From Alphaproteobacteria bacterium (lineage in GTDB: Bacteria > Pseudomonadota > Alphaproteobacteria > Bin95), in contig JAJECF010000178.1 in assembly GCA_022822125.1 (NCBI GenBank), forward strand, positions 1-24,893: a DNA stretch of 24,893 nucleotides. The letters run 5' to 3'. Positions 19,224 through 24,893 of the stretch are shown in pieces; the first letter of the stretch is position 1; each line of letters opens with the position of its first letter. Position numbers and translations under genes: made by a program. The notes under the pieces are model-generated. The model did no database searches. It saw nothing but the letters and a program-made list of their open reading frames with translations, and was not told where the DNA came from.

Positions 19224-19909
19224 GCGGTGTTTCCGTAGAGGAATTCCTCTACCTGCTTTCGGTCTGGGCGCTGCCCCTGCTGCTGGCCGTAGGCTGCCAC
19301 GAAGCGGCGCATGCATGGACCGCGTGGAAGCTCGGCGACGATACCGCCCGGCGCCTCGGGCGGGTCACGCTCAATCCCGTCCGCCATATCGACCCGCTCG
19401 GGACGCTGCTGCTGCCGGGGCTGCTGCTGGCGACCGGCGCGCCCTTCCTCATCGGCTATGCGAAGCCCGTGCCGGTGGATTTCAGCCGGCTCCGGCCCGT
19501 GCGCCTCGGCATGGCGCTGGTGGCGGCGGCGGGCCCGGCCGCCAATCTCGCGCTTTGCGTATTCTCGTTGGTGGCGCTTCAGGCCGTAGGCTGGATGCCG
19601 GACATGCCGGGGCGGGACTGGCTCGCCGAAACCGCAAAGAAGAGCGTCATCCTCAACGCCGTGCTGGCCGTCTTCAACATGCTTCCGGCGCCGCCGCTCG
19701 ACGGCGGGCGCATAGTGACGGCGCTCTTGCCGCCCCGCATTGCCGTTCGCTTCGCGCCCTTGGAGCGATACGGGATCGCGCTTATCCTGCTCGTGCTGTT
19801 CGTCCTGCCCTGGCTGCTGTCCAGGGCGGGCGTGGGGTTCGATCCGGCGGACTGGCTGATCTGGCGGCCGGTCGGCTGGATCGTCGAAGGGCTCGTGACG
19901 GTCATCTGA
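19220..19909 (+). CDS. site-2-protease-like membrane metallopeptidase (M50 family)
   Basis: An intramembrane zinc metalloprotease homologue of 229 residues with about five or six hydrophobic helices. The zinc motif is HEAAH (H27, E28, H31) in the first helix, followed by LNPVRHIDPLGTLLLPG and a C-terminal NMLPAPPLDGGRI with the third ligand D161. No PDZ domain is present, so it belongs to the minimal group found next to scpA in many bacteria rather than RseP. Start is GTG at 19220 overlapping the nagZ stop; a longer reading from 19091 is in another frame inside nagZ. Substrate unknown. The next gene is an ABC ATPase 14 bp on, whereas scpA/scpB would commonly be expected in this neighbourhood. 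Confidence 0.93.
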   Translation: MSGVSVEEFLYLLSVWALPLLLAVGCHEAAHAWTAWKLGDDTARRLGRVTLNPVRHIDPLGTLLLPGLLLATGAPFLIGYAKPVPVDFSRLRPVRLGMALVAAAGPAANLALCVFSLVALQAVGWMPDMPGRDWLAETAKKSVILNAVLAVFNMLPAPPLDGGRIVTALLPPRIAVRFAPLERYGIALILLVLFVLPWLLSRAGVGFDPADWLIWRPVGWIVEGLVTVI

Positions 19910-19923
19910 GCGGAACGGCGGGA

Positions 19924-21003
19924 ATGAACGCACCCACTCTGCAAGTCGAGGGCCTCGAGCACGGCTATGACGGCGAGGCCGTGCTGGACGGCGTGAGCTT
20001 CGCAGTGGATGCGGGCGAGATCGTGTGCCTGCTCGGGCCGTCCGGCTGCGGCAAGACCACGACATTGCGGCTCGTTGCGGGCCTGGAGCGCCCGGCGGCC
20101 GGGCAGGTCGTCATCGCCGGCGAGACCGTGACCGGAACCGGCCGGACGGTGCCTCCCGAGCAGCGGCGGGTCTCGATGATGTTCCAGGACTACGCCCTCT
20201 TCCCGCATCTGAGCGTGCGCGACAATGTATCCTTCGGCCTGAACGGCCTCGCGCGCCGGGAGCAGCGCCGCCGCGCCGGCGAGCTGCTCGACAAGGTGGG
20301 CATGGCCGCCTATGCCGACGCCTATCCCCATGTCCTCTCCGGCGGCCAGCAGCAGCGCGTGGCGCTCGCCCGCGCGCTCGCGCCGGAGCCCTATCTGGTG
20401 CTGCTGGACGAGCCGTTCTCCGGCCTCGACCCGGAGTTGCGCGGCCGGGTGCGCGACGACTCCATGCATCTGCTGAAGACCAGCGGCGCGGCGACGCTGT
20501 TCGTCACCCACAATGCCGAGGAGGCCATGATGATGGCCGACCGCGTGGTGGTCATGCGGGACGGGCGCGTGGTCCAGAACGGCGAGCCGGAAGCGATCTA
20601 TTGCGAACCGGCGTCGCCCTTCGTCGCCGCCTTTCTCGGCGAGGTGAACCGGTTTGACGGGCTGGTGGTCGCCGGGCGGGTCGAGACGCCTCTCGGAGCC
20701 GTCGCCGCCCCCGGTTTCGCGGACGGCGCCGCGGTGCAGGTGCTGGTGCGGCCGGAAGCGGTCCGCATCGGCGAACCGGACAAGGCGGGCGCGGAGGCCC
20801 GGATCGACGCGGTGCGCATGGTGGGCCGCAGCACGCTCGTCCATTTCACGCTCGCCGCCGCGGCGCGCGGCGTTTACGGCCATGACGGTCCGGAAGGCAT
20901 CCACCTCCACGCCCGGTCCCCCGGCCGGGTGCCGGCGCGCGAGGGCGAGGTGCGCCAGCTTTCGCTCGACAGCGAGCAGGTCTTCGTCTTTCCTCGCGAT
21001 TGA
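19924..21003 (+). CDS. ABC transporter ATP-binding protein, FbpC/CysA-like
   Basis: Importer-type ATPase subunit of 359 residues. The nucleotide-binding domain has Walker [10 protein letters not shown] (about 38-46), Q-loop [14 protein letters not shown] (about 85-98), signature LSGGQQQR (about 138-145), Walker B plus D-loop [12 protein letters not shown] (about 158-169) and the switch His196 in [15 protein letters not shown]. Residues about 235-359 form the OB-like regulatory tail (TOBE) seen in Fe(III), sulfate and polyamine importers; [12 protein letters not shown] is typical. Family resemblance is closest to iron(III) transporters. No permease or binding-protein gene is adjacent, so it either serves a remote transporter or has another role. 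Start is ATG at 19924, with GGCGGG just upstream. Confidence 0.92.
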   Translation: MNAPTLQVEGLEHGYDGEAVLDGVSFAVDAGEIVCLLGPSGCGKTTTLRLVAGLERPAAGQVVIAGETVTGTGRTVPPEQRRVSMMFQDYALFPHLSVRDNVSFGLNGLARREQRRRAGELLDKVGMAAYADAYPHVLSGGQQQRVALARALAPEPYLVLLDEPFSGLDPELRGRVRDDSMHLLKTSGAATLFVTHNAEEAMMMADRVVVMRDGRVVQNGEPEAIYCEPASPFVAAFLGEVNRFDGLVVAGRVETPLGAVAAPGFADGAAVQVLVRPEAVRIGEPDKAGAEARIDAVRMVGRSTLVHFTLAAAARGVYGHDGPEGIHLHARSPGRVPAREGEVRQLSLDSEQVFVFPRD

Positions 21004-21005
21004 GC

Positions 21006-21038
21006 CGCGTTGCGGGTAACGCGCGCTTCTGCGATAAG
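21006..21038 (+). promoter_or_regulatory. candidate tatABC promoter overlapping a short inverted repeat
   Basis: In the 62-bp gap before tatA, TTGCGG (21010-21015) and GATAAG (21033-21038) are spaced by exactly 17 bp, a fair sigma-70 pair. The -35 hexamer overlaps an inverted repeat CGCGTT-6-AACGCG (21006-21023). Repressor binding or a small hairpin at the ABC gene end are both possible. Confidence 0.35.
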
Positions 21039-21065
21039 AGCGCCCGGAAGCAGGAGGCACAGCAT

Positions 21066-21281
21066 ATGAGCATCGGTCCCTGGCAAGTCATTATCGTCCT
21101 GGTGATCATCCTGATCCTGTTCGGCGCCGGGAAGCTGCCGCGGGTGATGGGCGATCTCGCCAAGGGCGTGAAGAACTTCAAGAAAGGCTTGAACGAGGAA
21201 GACCGCGAGACGGCCATCGAGTCCAAGCCGGCGGAGACCGTCGCCGCCGAAAGCGAAAAAGACACCGCCGCCCGCACCTGA
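21066..21281 (+). CDS. tatA: Sec-independent translocase subunit TatA
   Basis: A 71-residue inner-membrane protein that polymerises to form the Tat conduit for folded proteins. One N-terminal helix (about 5-20) is followed by the conserved [21 protein letters not shown] hinge and amphipathic helix (here about 20-40), then an acidic tail. ATG at 21066 has a strong AGGAGG 9 bases upstream; an in-frame upstream extension lacks homology. tatB begins 25 bp later. TatA is told from TatB by FGxxKLP and the short length. Confidence 0.97.
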   Translation: MSIGPWQVIIVLVIILILFGAGKLPRVMGDLAKGVKNFKKGLNEEDRETAIESKPAETVAAESEKDTAART

Positions 21282-21306
21282 CGGCCGGGAGGGCCGGCAA
21301 CGCGCC

Positions 21307-21660
21307 ATGCTCGACATCGGCTGGACGGAAATGCTCGTGATCGCGGTCATCGCGATCGTCGTCATCGGCCCGCGCGACCTGCCGAAAATGCTGAAGACGG
21401 TAGGCGGCTGGGTACGCAAGGCGCGGGCGACGGTGCGCGAACTGCAGACCGGCATCGAGGACATGGCGCGCGAGGCCGAGCTCGACGAGGTGAAGAAATC
21501 CGTCGAGAGCGCAACCCGCATGGATGACTGGCTCGATGACAAGGCGGTCGTCAAGCCGCCGGCAAACCCGTCCGCATCCGCCGCTTCGCCGCCGCAGGCC
21601 TCTGCGGCGCCACCGGCCGGCGGCGGCGCCGATTCCGGCAAGCCGGCGAAACTCTGGTGA
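21307..21660 (+). CDS. tatB: Sec-independent translocase subunit TatB
   Basis: Partner of TatC in the twin-arginine receptor complex. The 117-residue protein starts MLDIGWTEMLVIAVIAIVVI (membrane helix) and GPRDLPKML, the TatB-type hinge with Gly-Pro, then a long amphipathic helix (about 25-70) and an Ala/Pro-rich disordered tail (about 78-117). The stop overlaps the tatC start as GTGA, indicating coupled translation. Ordinary in length and composition. Confidence 0.96.
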   Translation: MLDIGWTEMLVIAVIAIVVIGPRDLPKMLKTVGGWVRKARATVRELQTGIEDMAREAELDEVKKSVESATRMDDWLDDKAVVKPPANPSASAASPPQASAAPPAGGGADSGKPAKLW

Positions 21661-22484
21661 GCCCGGGCGCGGAAGAGGACAAAGAGGCGCCGCTGCTCGA
21701 CCATATCATCGAGCTGCGCAACCGGCTGGTCTATTCCGTCATCGCGCTGCTGGTGGCCTTCATCGCCTGCGTCTCCGTCGCGAGCTATATCTTCGAATTC
21801 CTGACCGCGCCGCTGGCGCGCGCGCTCGGCGACGAGGCCGGGCGGCGGATGATCTTCACGGCGCTCTACGAGCCGTTCTTCGTCTATATCAAGATCGGCA
21901 TCTATGCCGGGTTGTTCCTCGCCTTCCCGGTGATCTCCAACCAGCTCTGGCGTTTCGTCGCGCCCGGCCTCTACCGCCGCGAGAAGCAGGCCTTCCTGCC
22001 CTATCTGGTGGCGACGCCGGTGCTGTTCTTCGCCGGCGGGGCGATGGTCTATTACGCGGTCATGCCGCTTGCCTGGGAGTTCTTCCTGACCTTCGAGTCG
22101 CCGGGCGCGCCGGGGGCGGAGGGCGAGGCCGGCGCGCTGCCGATCCAGCTCGAGGCCAAGGTCTCGGAATATCTGGCGCTGGTCATCAAGCTGATGTTCG
22201 CCTTCGGCCTGTTCTTCCAGATGCCGGTCGCCATCACGCTGGTCGCGCGCGCCGGGCTCGTCTCGGCCGACCAGCTGGCGCGCGGGCGCAAATACGCGGT
22301 CGTGGTCGTGTTTCTGGTGGCGGCGGTGCTGACCCCGCCCGACATCATCAGCCAGGTCGGCCTCGCGCTGCCGGGCCTCGTGCTCTACGAAATCTCGATT
22401 GCGCTCGCGCGCGGCATCGAGCGCCGCCGGGCCCGCAGGGAAGCGGAGGCGGACGCGGAAGAGGAAGCCGAGGCCGAAGGCTGA
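21657..22484 (+). CDS. tatC: Sec-independent translocase subunit TatC
   Basis: Six-helix membrane core of the Tat translocase and the receptor for RR signal peptides. The 275-residue protein shows the cytoplasmic N-terminal [15 protein letters not shown], the [13 protein letters not shown] and [12 protein letters not shown] loops, [12 protein letters not shown] and LTPPDIISQ. Start is GTG at 21657 overlapping tatB by 4 bp. The C-terminal tail (about 248-275) is Arg-rich then Glu/Ala-rich, somewhat longer than in E. coli. A Gly/Ala/Glu-rich insert ([15 protein letters not shown], about 148-162) lies in a periplasmic loop. tgt follows after one base. Confidence 0.97.
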   Translation: MSPGAEEDKEAPLLDHIIELRNRLVYSVIALLVAFIACVSVASYIFEFLTAPLARALGDEAGRRMIFTALYEPFFVYIKIGIYAGLFLAFPVISNQLWRFVAPGLYRREKQAFLPYLVATPVLFFAGGAMVYYAVMPLAWEFFLTFESPGAPGAEGEAGALPIQLEAKVSEYLALVIKLMFAFGLFFQMPVAITLVARAGLVSADQLARGRKYAVVVVFLVAAVLTPPDIISQVGLALPGLVLYEISIALARGIERRRARREAEADAEEEAEAEG

Positions 22485-22485
22485 G

Positions 22486-23601
22486 ATGGCGCTCGGCTTT
22501 GCGCTGACGGGCACTGACGGGCGCGCGCGCCGCGGCCGGCTGGAGACCGCGCATGGCGCCGTGGAGACGCCGGCCTTCATGCCGGTCGGCACGGCCGCGA
22601 CGGTGAAGGCGCTGACGCCCGCCATGGTGGCGGAAACCGGCGCGCAAATGGTGCTCGCCAACACCTACCACCTCGCGCTCCGCCCCGGCGCGGAGCGTGT
22701 GGCGCGCCTCGGCGGCCTGCACGCCTTCATGCGCTGGCCGGGGCCGATCCTGACCGATTCCGGCGGCTACCAGGCCATGTCGCTCGGCAGCCTGGCCAAG
22801 GTCGGCGAGGACGGGGTGCGCTTCCGCAGCCATATCGACGGCGCGCGCCTGGAACTCACGCCCGAACGCGCGGTCGAAGCGCAATACCTGCTGGACAGCA
22901 CCGTGACCATGGTGCTCGACGAATGCACGCCCTGGCCCATCGACAAGGCGGGCGCGGCGGCCTCCATGCGCCGCTCGATGCGCTGGGCGGCGCGCTGCCG
23001 GGCCACGTTCCGGGACCGCCCCGGCTACGGCCTGTTCGGTATCGTGCAGGGCGGCGTCCACGACGATCTGCGTGCGGAATCGGCCGGGACGCTGGCGGGG
23101 ATGGGCTTCGACGGCTATGCGGTCGGCGGCCTTGCGGTCGGCGAGGGACAGGCGGCGATGTTCTCCGTCCTCGATACGGTCCCGGATGCCCTGCCCGCGG
23201 ACCGGCCGCGCTACCTGATGGGTGTGGGCAAGCCGGGCGACATCGTCGGCGCGGTGGCGCGCGGCATAGACCTGTTCGACTGCGTGCTGCCGACCCGCTC
23301 CGGGCGCACGGCGCAGGCCTGGACCTGGGACGGGCCGCTCAATCTGCGCAATGCGCGCCATGCGGAGGACCCGGCGCCGCTCGACGCCCGTGTCGATTGC
23401 CCGGCGAGCCGCGAGTTCAGCCGCGCCTATCTGCACCACCTGGTCAAGGCCGGCGAGATGCTGGGCGCAACCCTGCTGAGCTGGCACAACACCGCCTTCT
23501 ACCAGGCCCTGATGGCCGAAATCCGCACCGCCATAGAAGCGGGCCGCTTCGAGGAATGGCGGCGGGCGTTCGAGAACAAACCGGGCGCCGGCAGCCGATG
23601 A
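22486..23601 (+). CDS. tgt: queuine tRNA-ribosyltransferase (TGT) with degenerate zinc site
   Basis: Exchanges guanine-34 for preQ1 in tRNAs with GUN anticodons. The 371-residue TIM-barrel protein keeps the catalytic core: D91 in [13 protein letters not shown]145/C147 in LDECTPWP, Q188 in [17 protein letters not shown] and nucleophile D265 in [11 protein letters not shown]. The C-terminal zinc site does not follow the family. Against Zymomonas TGT (C318, C320, C323, H349) the matching residues are V303, C305, S308 and H334, with intervals fully preserved. Two of three cysteines are therefore replaced; either zinc is lost or bound otherwise. Start ATG at 22486, one base after the tatC stop. 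The position where serS is often found behind tatC is taken by tgt. A terminator follows about 90 bp downstream. Confidence 0.96.
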   Translation: MALGFALTGTDGRARRGRLETAHGAVETPAFMPVGTAATVKALTPAMVAETGAQMVLANTYHLALRPGAERVARLGGLHAFMRWPGPILTDSGGYQAMSLGSLAKVGEDGVRFRSHIDGARLELTPERAVEAQYLLDSTVTMVLDECTPWPIDKAGAAASMRRSMRWAARCRATFRDRPGYGLFGIVQGGVHDDLRAESAGTLAGMGFDGYAVGGLAVGEGQAAMFSVLDTVPDALPADRPRYLMGVGKPGDIVGAVARGIDLFDCVLPTRSGRTAQAWTWDGPLNLRNARHAEDPAPLDARVDCPASREFSRAYLHHLVKAGEMLGATLLSWHNTAFYQALMAEIRTAIEAGRFEEWRRAFENKPGAGSR

Positions 23602-23647
23602 AGCAGCGACAGGCGTCTTGTGGTTCACGGCCGGAGTGGCGAGGCGC

Positions 23648-23674
23648 TGGACATGGAGGAAGTTGTGGTAGAAT
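23648..23674 (+). promoter_or_regulatory. weak promoter candidate upstream of a terminator
   Basis: TGGACA (23648-23653) and TAGAAT (23669-23674) resemble -35 and -10 boxes, five of six each, but the spacer is only 15 bp. Transcription from here would meet the terminator hairpin about 35 bases later, so the pair could make only a very short RNA or an attenuated leader. It may be chance. Confidence 0.25.
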
Positions 23675-23687
23675 GAAGGGTGTGCAA

Positions 23688-23715
23688 GGGCGGCTTCCTT
23701 CGGGAGCCGCCTTTT
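23688..23715 (+). terminator. rho-independent terminator after tgt
   Basis: A hairpin GGCGGCT(T)CC-TTCG-GGAGCCGCC with a stable TTCG loop is followed directly by TTTT. It lies about 90 bp past the tgt stop and would end the long dgt-to-tgt transcription run. It separates that run from the A+T-rich lipoprotein gene. Confidence 0.82.
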
Positions 23716-23798
23716 CGAATCCGGAACGGGCAGGAGCCTGCGAGATTTGACAGATTGTCGCTGTGCCGCGTCCGCGTCATCGTCAATGATGGTTCCCG

Positions 23799-23826
23799 TT
23801 TGCCGCCCGCTGCGGGCCATGATAAC
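23799..23826 (+). promoter_or_regulatory. weak promoter candidate for the lipoprotein gene
   Basis: TTTGCC (23799-23804) and GATAAC (23821-23826) are spaced 16 bp apart, and a GCCCGC-T-GCGGGC inverted repeat (23805-23817) fills the spacer. A perfect TTGACA occurs at 23747-23752 but has no -10 at a usable distance. Assignment is tentative. Confidence 0.25.
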
Positions 23827-23837
23827 CTGACCTTATC

Positions 23838-23870
23838 TCTTCATGGGGCCTCTTCATGGGGCCTCTTCAT
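23838..23870. repeat. 13-bp tandem repeat, 2.5 copies
   Basis: TCTTCATGGGGCC occurs twice in direct succession (23838-23850, 23851-23863), followed by a partial third copy TCTTCAT (23864-23870). It lies between the promoter region and the ribosome binding site of the lipoprotein gene, so it would be in the 5' leader. Copy number could vary by slippage. Confidence 0.85.
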
Positions 23871-23889
23871 TCAGTGACCGGGGGGCACC

Positions 23890-24768
23890 ATGAAAACGAC
23901 TCTTGCTGCCATTATTGCTGTTTCTATGCTTGCCGCTTGCGGAGGCGGGGGAAGTGGCCAAAACGCGCAGACCCAGACTGGAGGCAATAGTTCGTCGCAA
24001 ATGCAGTCATCGGGGAATAAAAGCCCGAAAATTGCTTTCGCGCATGAACAAGATGGGCATTACAATATAGACGGCTTGTCTTTCGACCGCGACAAAGCGC
24101 AGCATATGCCTATATATCATGACGATTCCCGAATTCTCGCCGGTATCGAGCAATCGGCATCGCATTTGAAAAACCTTCCGAAACTTGGAAACCTAAACGG
24201 CACTGACATCTATTACGGCAAGCTGAATGACGGCAACGGCCGTGATGCTGTTGTTGAATATCTGGAGCATTTCCAACTAAGGCGTTATGATGGAAAACCG
24301 AAAGTCCGCATTATTGGTCCAGTAAGTGATGAAAATACAGAGCGTGTGAATGCTGCTGTTCAGTTGGTAAATGCTTCGATTCCAGCAGATCGGAAAATGA
24401 CTATTGAAACTCCCGTACCAGATGAAACAGGTACGGATGATTTTGTAAACGGAAGGCTTGTAGTAAGCAATGATGCTGAACCAAGGGGTTTGTATATTGA
24501 GTTTTTACCTTGTAAACGGTTTCATCATGGCTGTGACACACGATATGGTGGAGTCGCATGGAATACAAGACATCCAAATGGAAACAACAATGTTTCCTAT
24601 ATACAAATGAATACCGACTCGCCTGCATTGGATAGGGATAGGAATAGCATTATCTTGCTTGCGCATGAAATGCTACATGCTTTAGGGTTTGTAGGTGGTG
24701 CAACAAAAGAAGGGCATATTCCAGACGGATCTGATATTGCCTCCATTATGGAACCTGCTTATCCTTGA
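23890..24768 (+). CDS. lipoprotein with metzincin-like zinc protease motif
   Basis: A 292-residue predicted lipoprotein. The signal peptide ends in lipobox LAAC (Cys17), followed by a Gly/Ser/Gln-rich linker (about 18-45). Near the C-terminus LLAHEMLHALGF (about 256-267) gives HExxHxxG with H259, E260 and H263. The third metzincin His would be at position 269, but there is Gly; His276 in GHIPDG is the only nearby candidate, and a SIM (Met287) stands where the Met-turn is expected. C208 and C215 could form a disulfide. A secreted, membrane-anchored metalloprotease is likely but not certain. Base composition is A+T-rich, most strongly in the second half, unlike the rest of the window, so transfer is likely. 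GGGGGGCACC precedes the ATG. The substrate is unknown. Confidence 0.8.
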   Translation: MKTTLAAIIAVSMLAACGGGGSGQNAQTQTGGNSSSQMQSSGNKSPKIAFAHEQDGHYNIDGLSFDRDKAQHMPIYHDDSRILAGIEQSASHLKNLPKLGNLNGTDIYYGKLNDGNGRDAVVEYLEHFQLRRYDGKPKVRIIGPVSDENTERVNAAVQLVNASIPADRKMTIETPVPDETGTDDFVNGRLVVSNDAEPRGLYIEFLPCKRFHHGCDTRYGGVAWNTRHPNGNNNVSYIQMNTDSPALDRDRNSIILLAHEMLHALGFVGGATKEGHIPDGSDIASIMEPAYP

Positions 24769-24825
24769 GCTTCCACCTGTGAGGAGGTATGTTCTGTTTA
24801 GGTTCTCTACGGTGGAGGTCACGGA

Positions 24826-24893
24826 ATGGGCTTGAAATTGGCATCCCGGGTGCGCGGGCTGAGCGACGCGGCGTTCCGCGAGGCGTTCGGAGA
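24826..24893 (+). CDS. partial gene at right edge, possibly IS1595-type transposase N-terminus
   Basis: ATG at 24826 follows GGTGGAGG and opens a frame to the window edge (22 residues). The string GLSDAAFREAFG resembles the opening of IS1595-family transposases (pattern LSxxxFxxxFGxE before a zinc-binding region). The sequence returns to high G+C here. Only the start is visible and no terminal inverted repeat can be confirmed, though TCCACC (24774-24779) and GGTGGA (24811-24816) are inverted copies in front of it. Confidence 0.35.
   Translation, partial: MGLKLASRVRGLSDAAFREAFG

Noticed and set aside
23679..23757. Small plus-strand ORF across the terminator hairpin
   Set aside because: The coding frame would run through the stem-loop, has no ribosome binding site with good spacing and no recognisable product.

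Overview
The window is very G+C-rich (about 70% by eye), almost fully coding, and reads as the chromosome of an alphaproteobacterium. The evidence is the dnaN-recF-gyrB cluster, the dgt-argS-SPOR-nagZ...tatABC synteny, the TGT sequence type (DSGGYQ, as in Zymomonas) and the many 4-bp ATGA/GTGA stop-start overlaps. No rRNA, tRNA, CRISPR array or replication origin is visible, and dnaA is not present. Nothing can be said about species from sequence alone.

Layout. (1) 1-2151: a minus-strand pair, a phytanoyl-CoA-dioxygenase-like enzyme followed by an orphan AAA-type ATPase. (2) 2237-6948: dnaN, recF and gyrB, a tightly packed replication/repair operon on the plus strand, with no dnaA in front. 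(3) 7037-8572: a DHA2-type drug efflux permease. (4) 8569-9373: an A+T-rich insert carrying one gene with a uracil-DNA-glycosylase-like pattern. It is bracketed by a 10-bp direct repeat, in a position that suggests insertion between the convergent 3' ends of the permease gene and glmS. (5) 9374-12559: glmU-glmS (minus strand, UDP-GlcNAc synthesis), divergent from gph and a crotonase-family gene (12644-14129). (6) 14153-14551: a small membrane/coiled-coil protein on the minus strand. (7) 14688-23601: a long plus-strand housekeeping run: leader ORF, dgt, argS, SPOR protein, nagZ, M50 site-2 protease, FbpC-type ABC ATPase, tatA, tatB, tatC, tgt. (8) 23602-24893: a terminator, a short tandem repeat, an A+T-rich lipoprotein gene with a metzincin-like zinc motif, and at the right edge the start of what may be an IS1595-type transposase.

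Functionally most of the window is core metabolism: replication clamp, gap repair and gyrase; cell-wall precursor synthesis (GlmU/GlmS) and recycling (NagZ) with a SPOR septal protein; dNTP control (Dgt), Arg-tRNA charging, Tat export and queuosine modification. The accessory signals are the 8.6-9.4 kb insert and the right-hand end. The most notable points are a TGT in which two of the three zinc-ligand cysteines are replaced, the direct-repeat-bracketed insert, a metalloprotease-like lipoprotein with a displaced third ligand, and a coupled leader ORF before dgt. I found no obvious multi-gene defence or other novel system.
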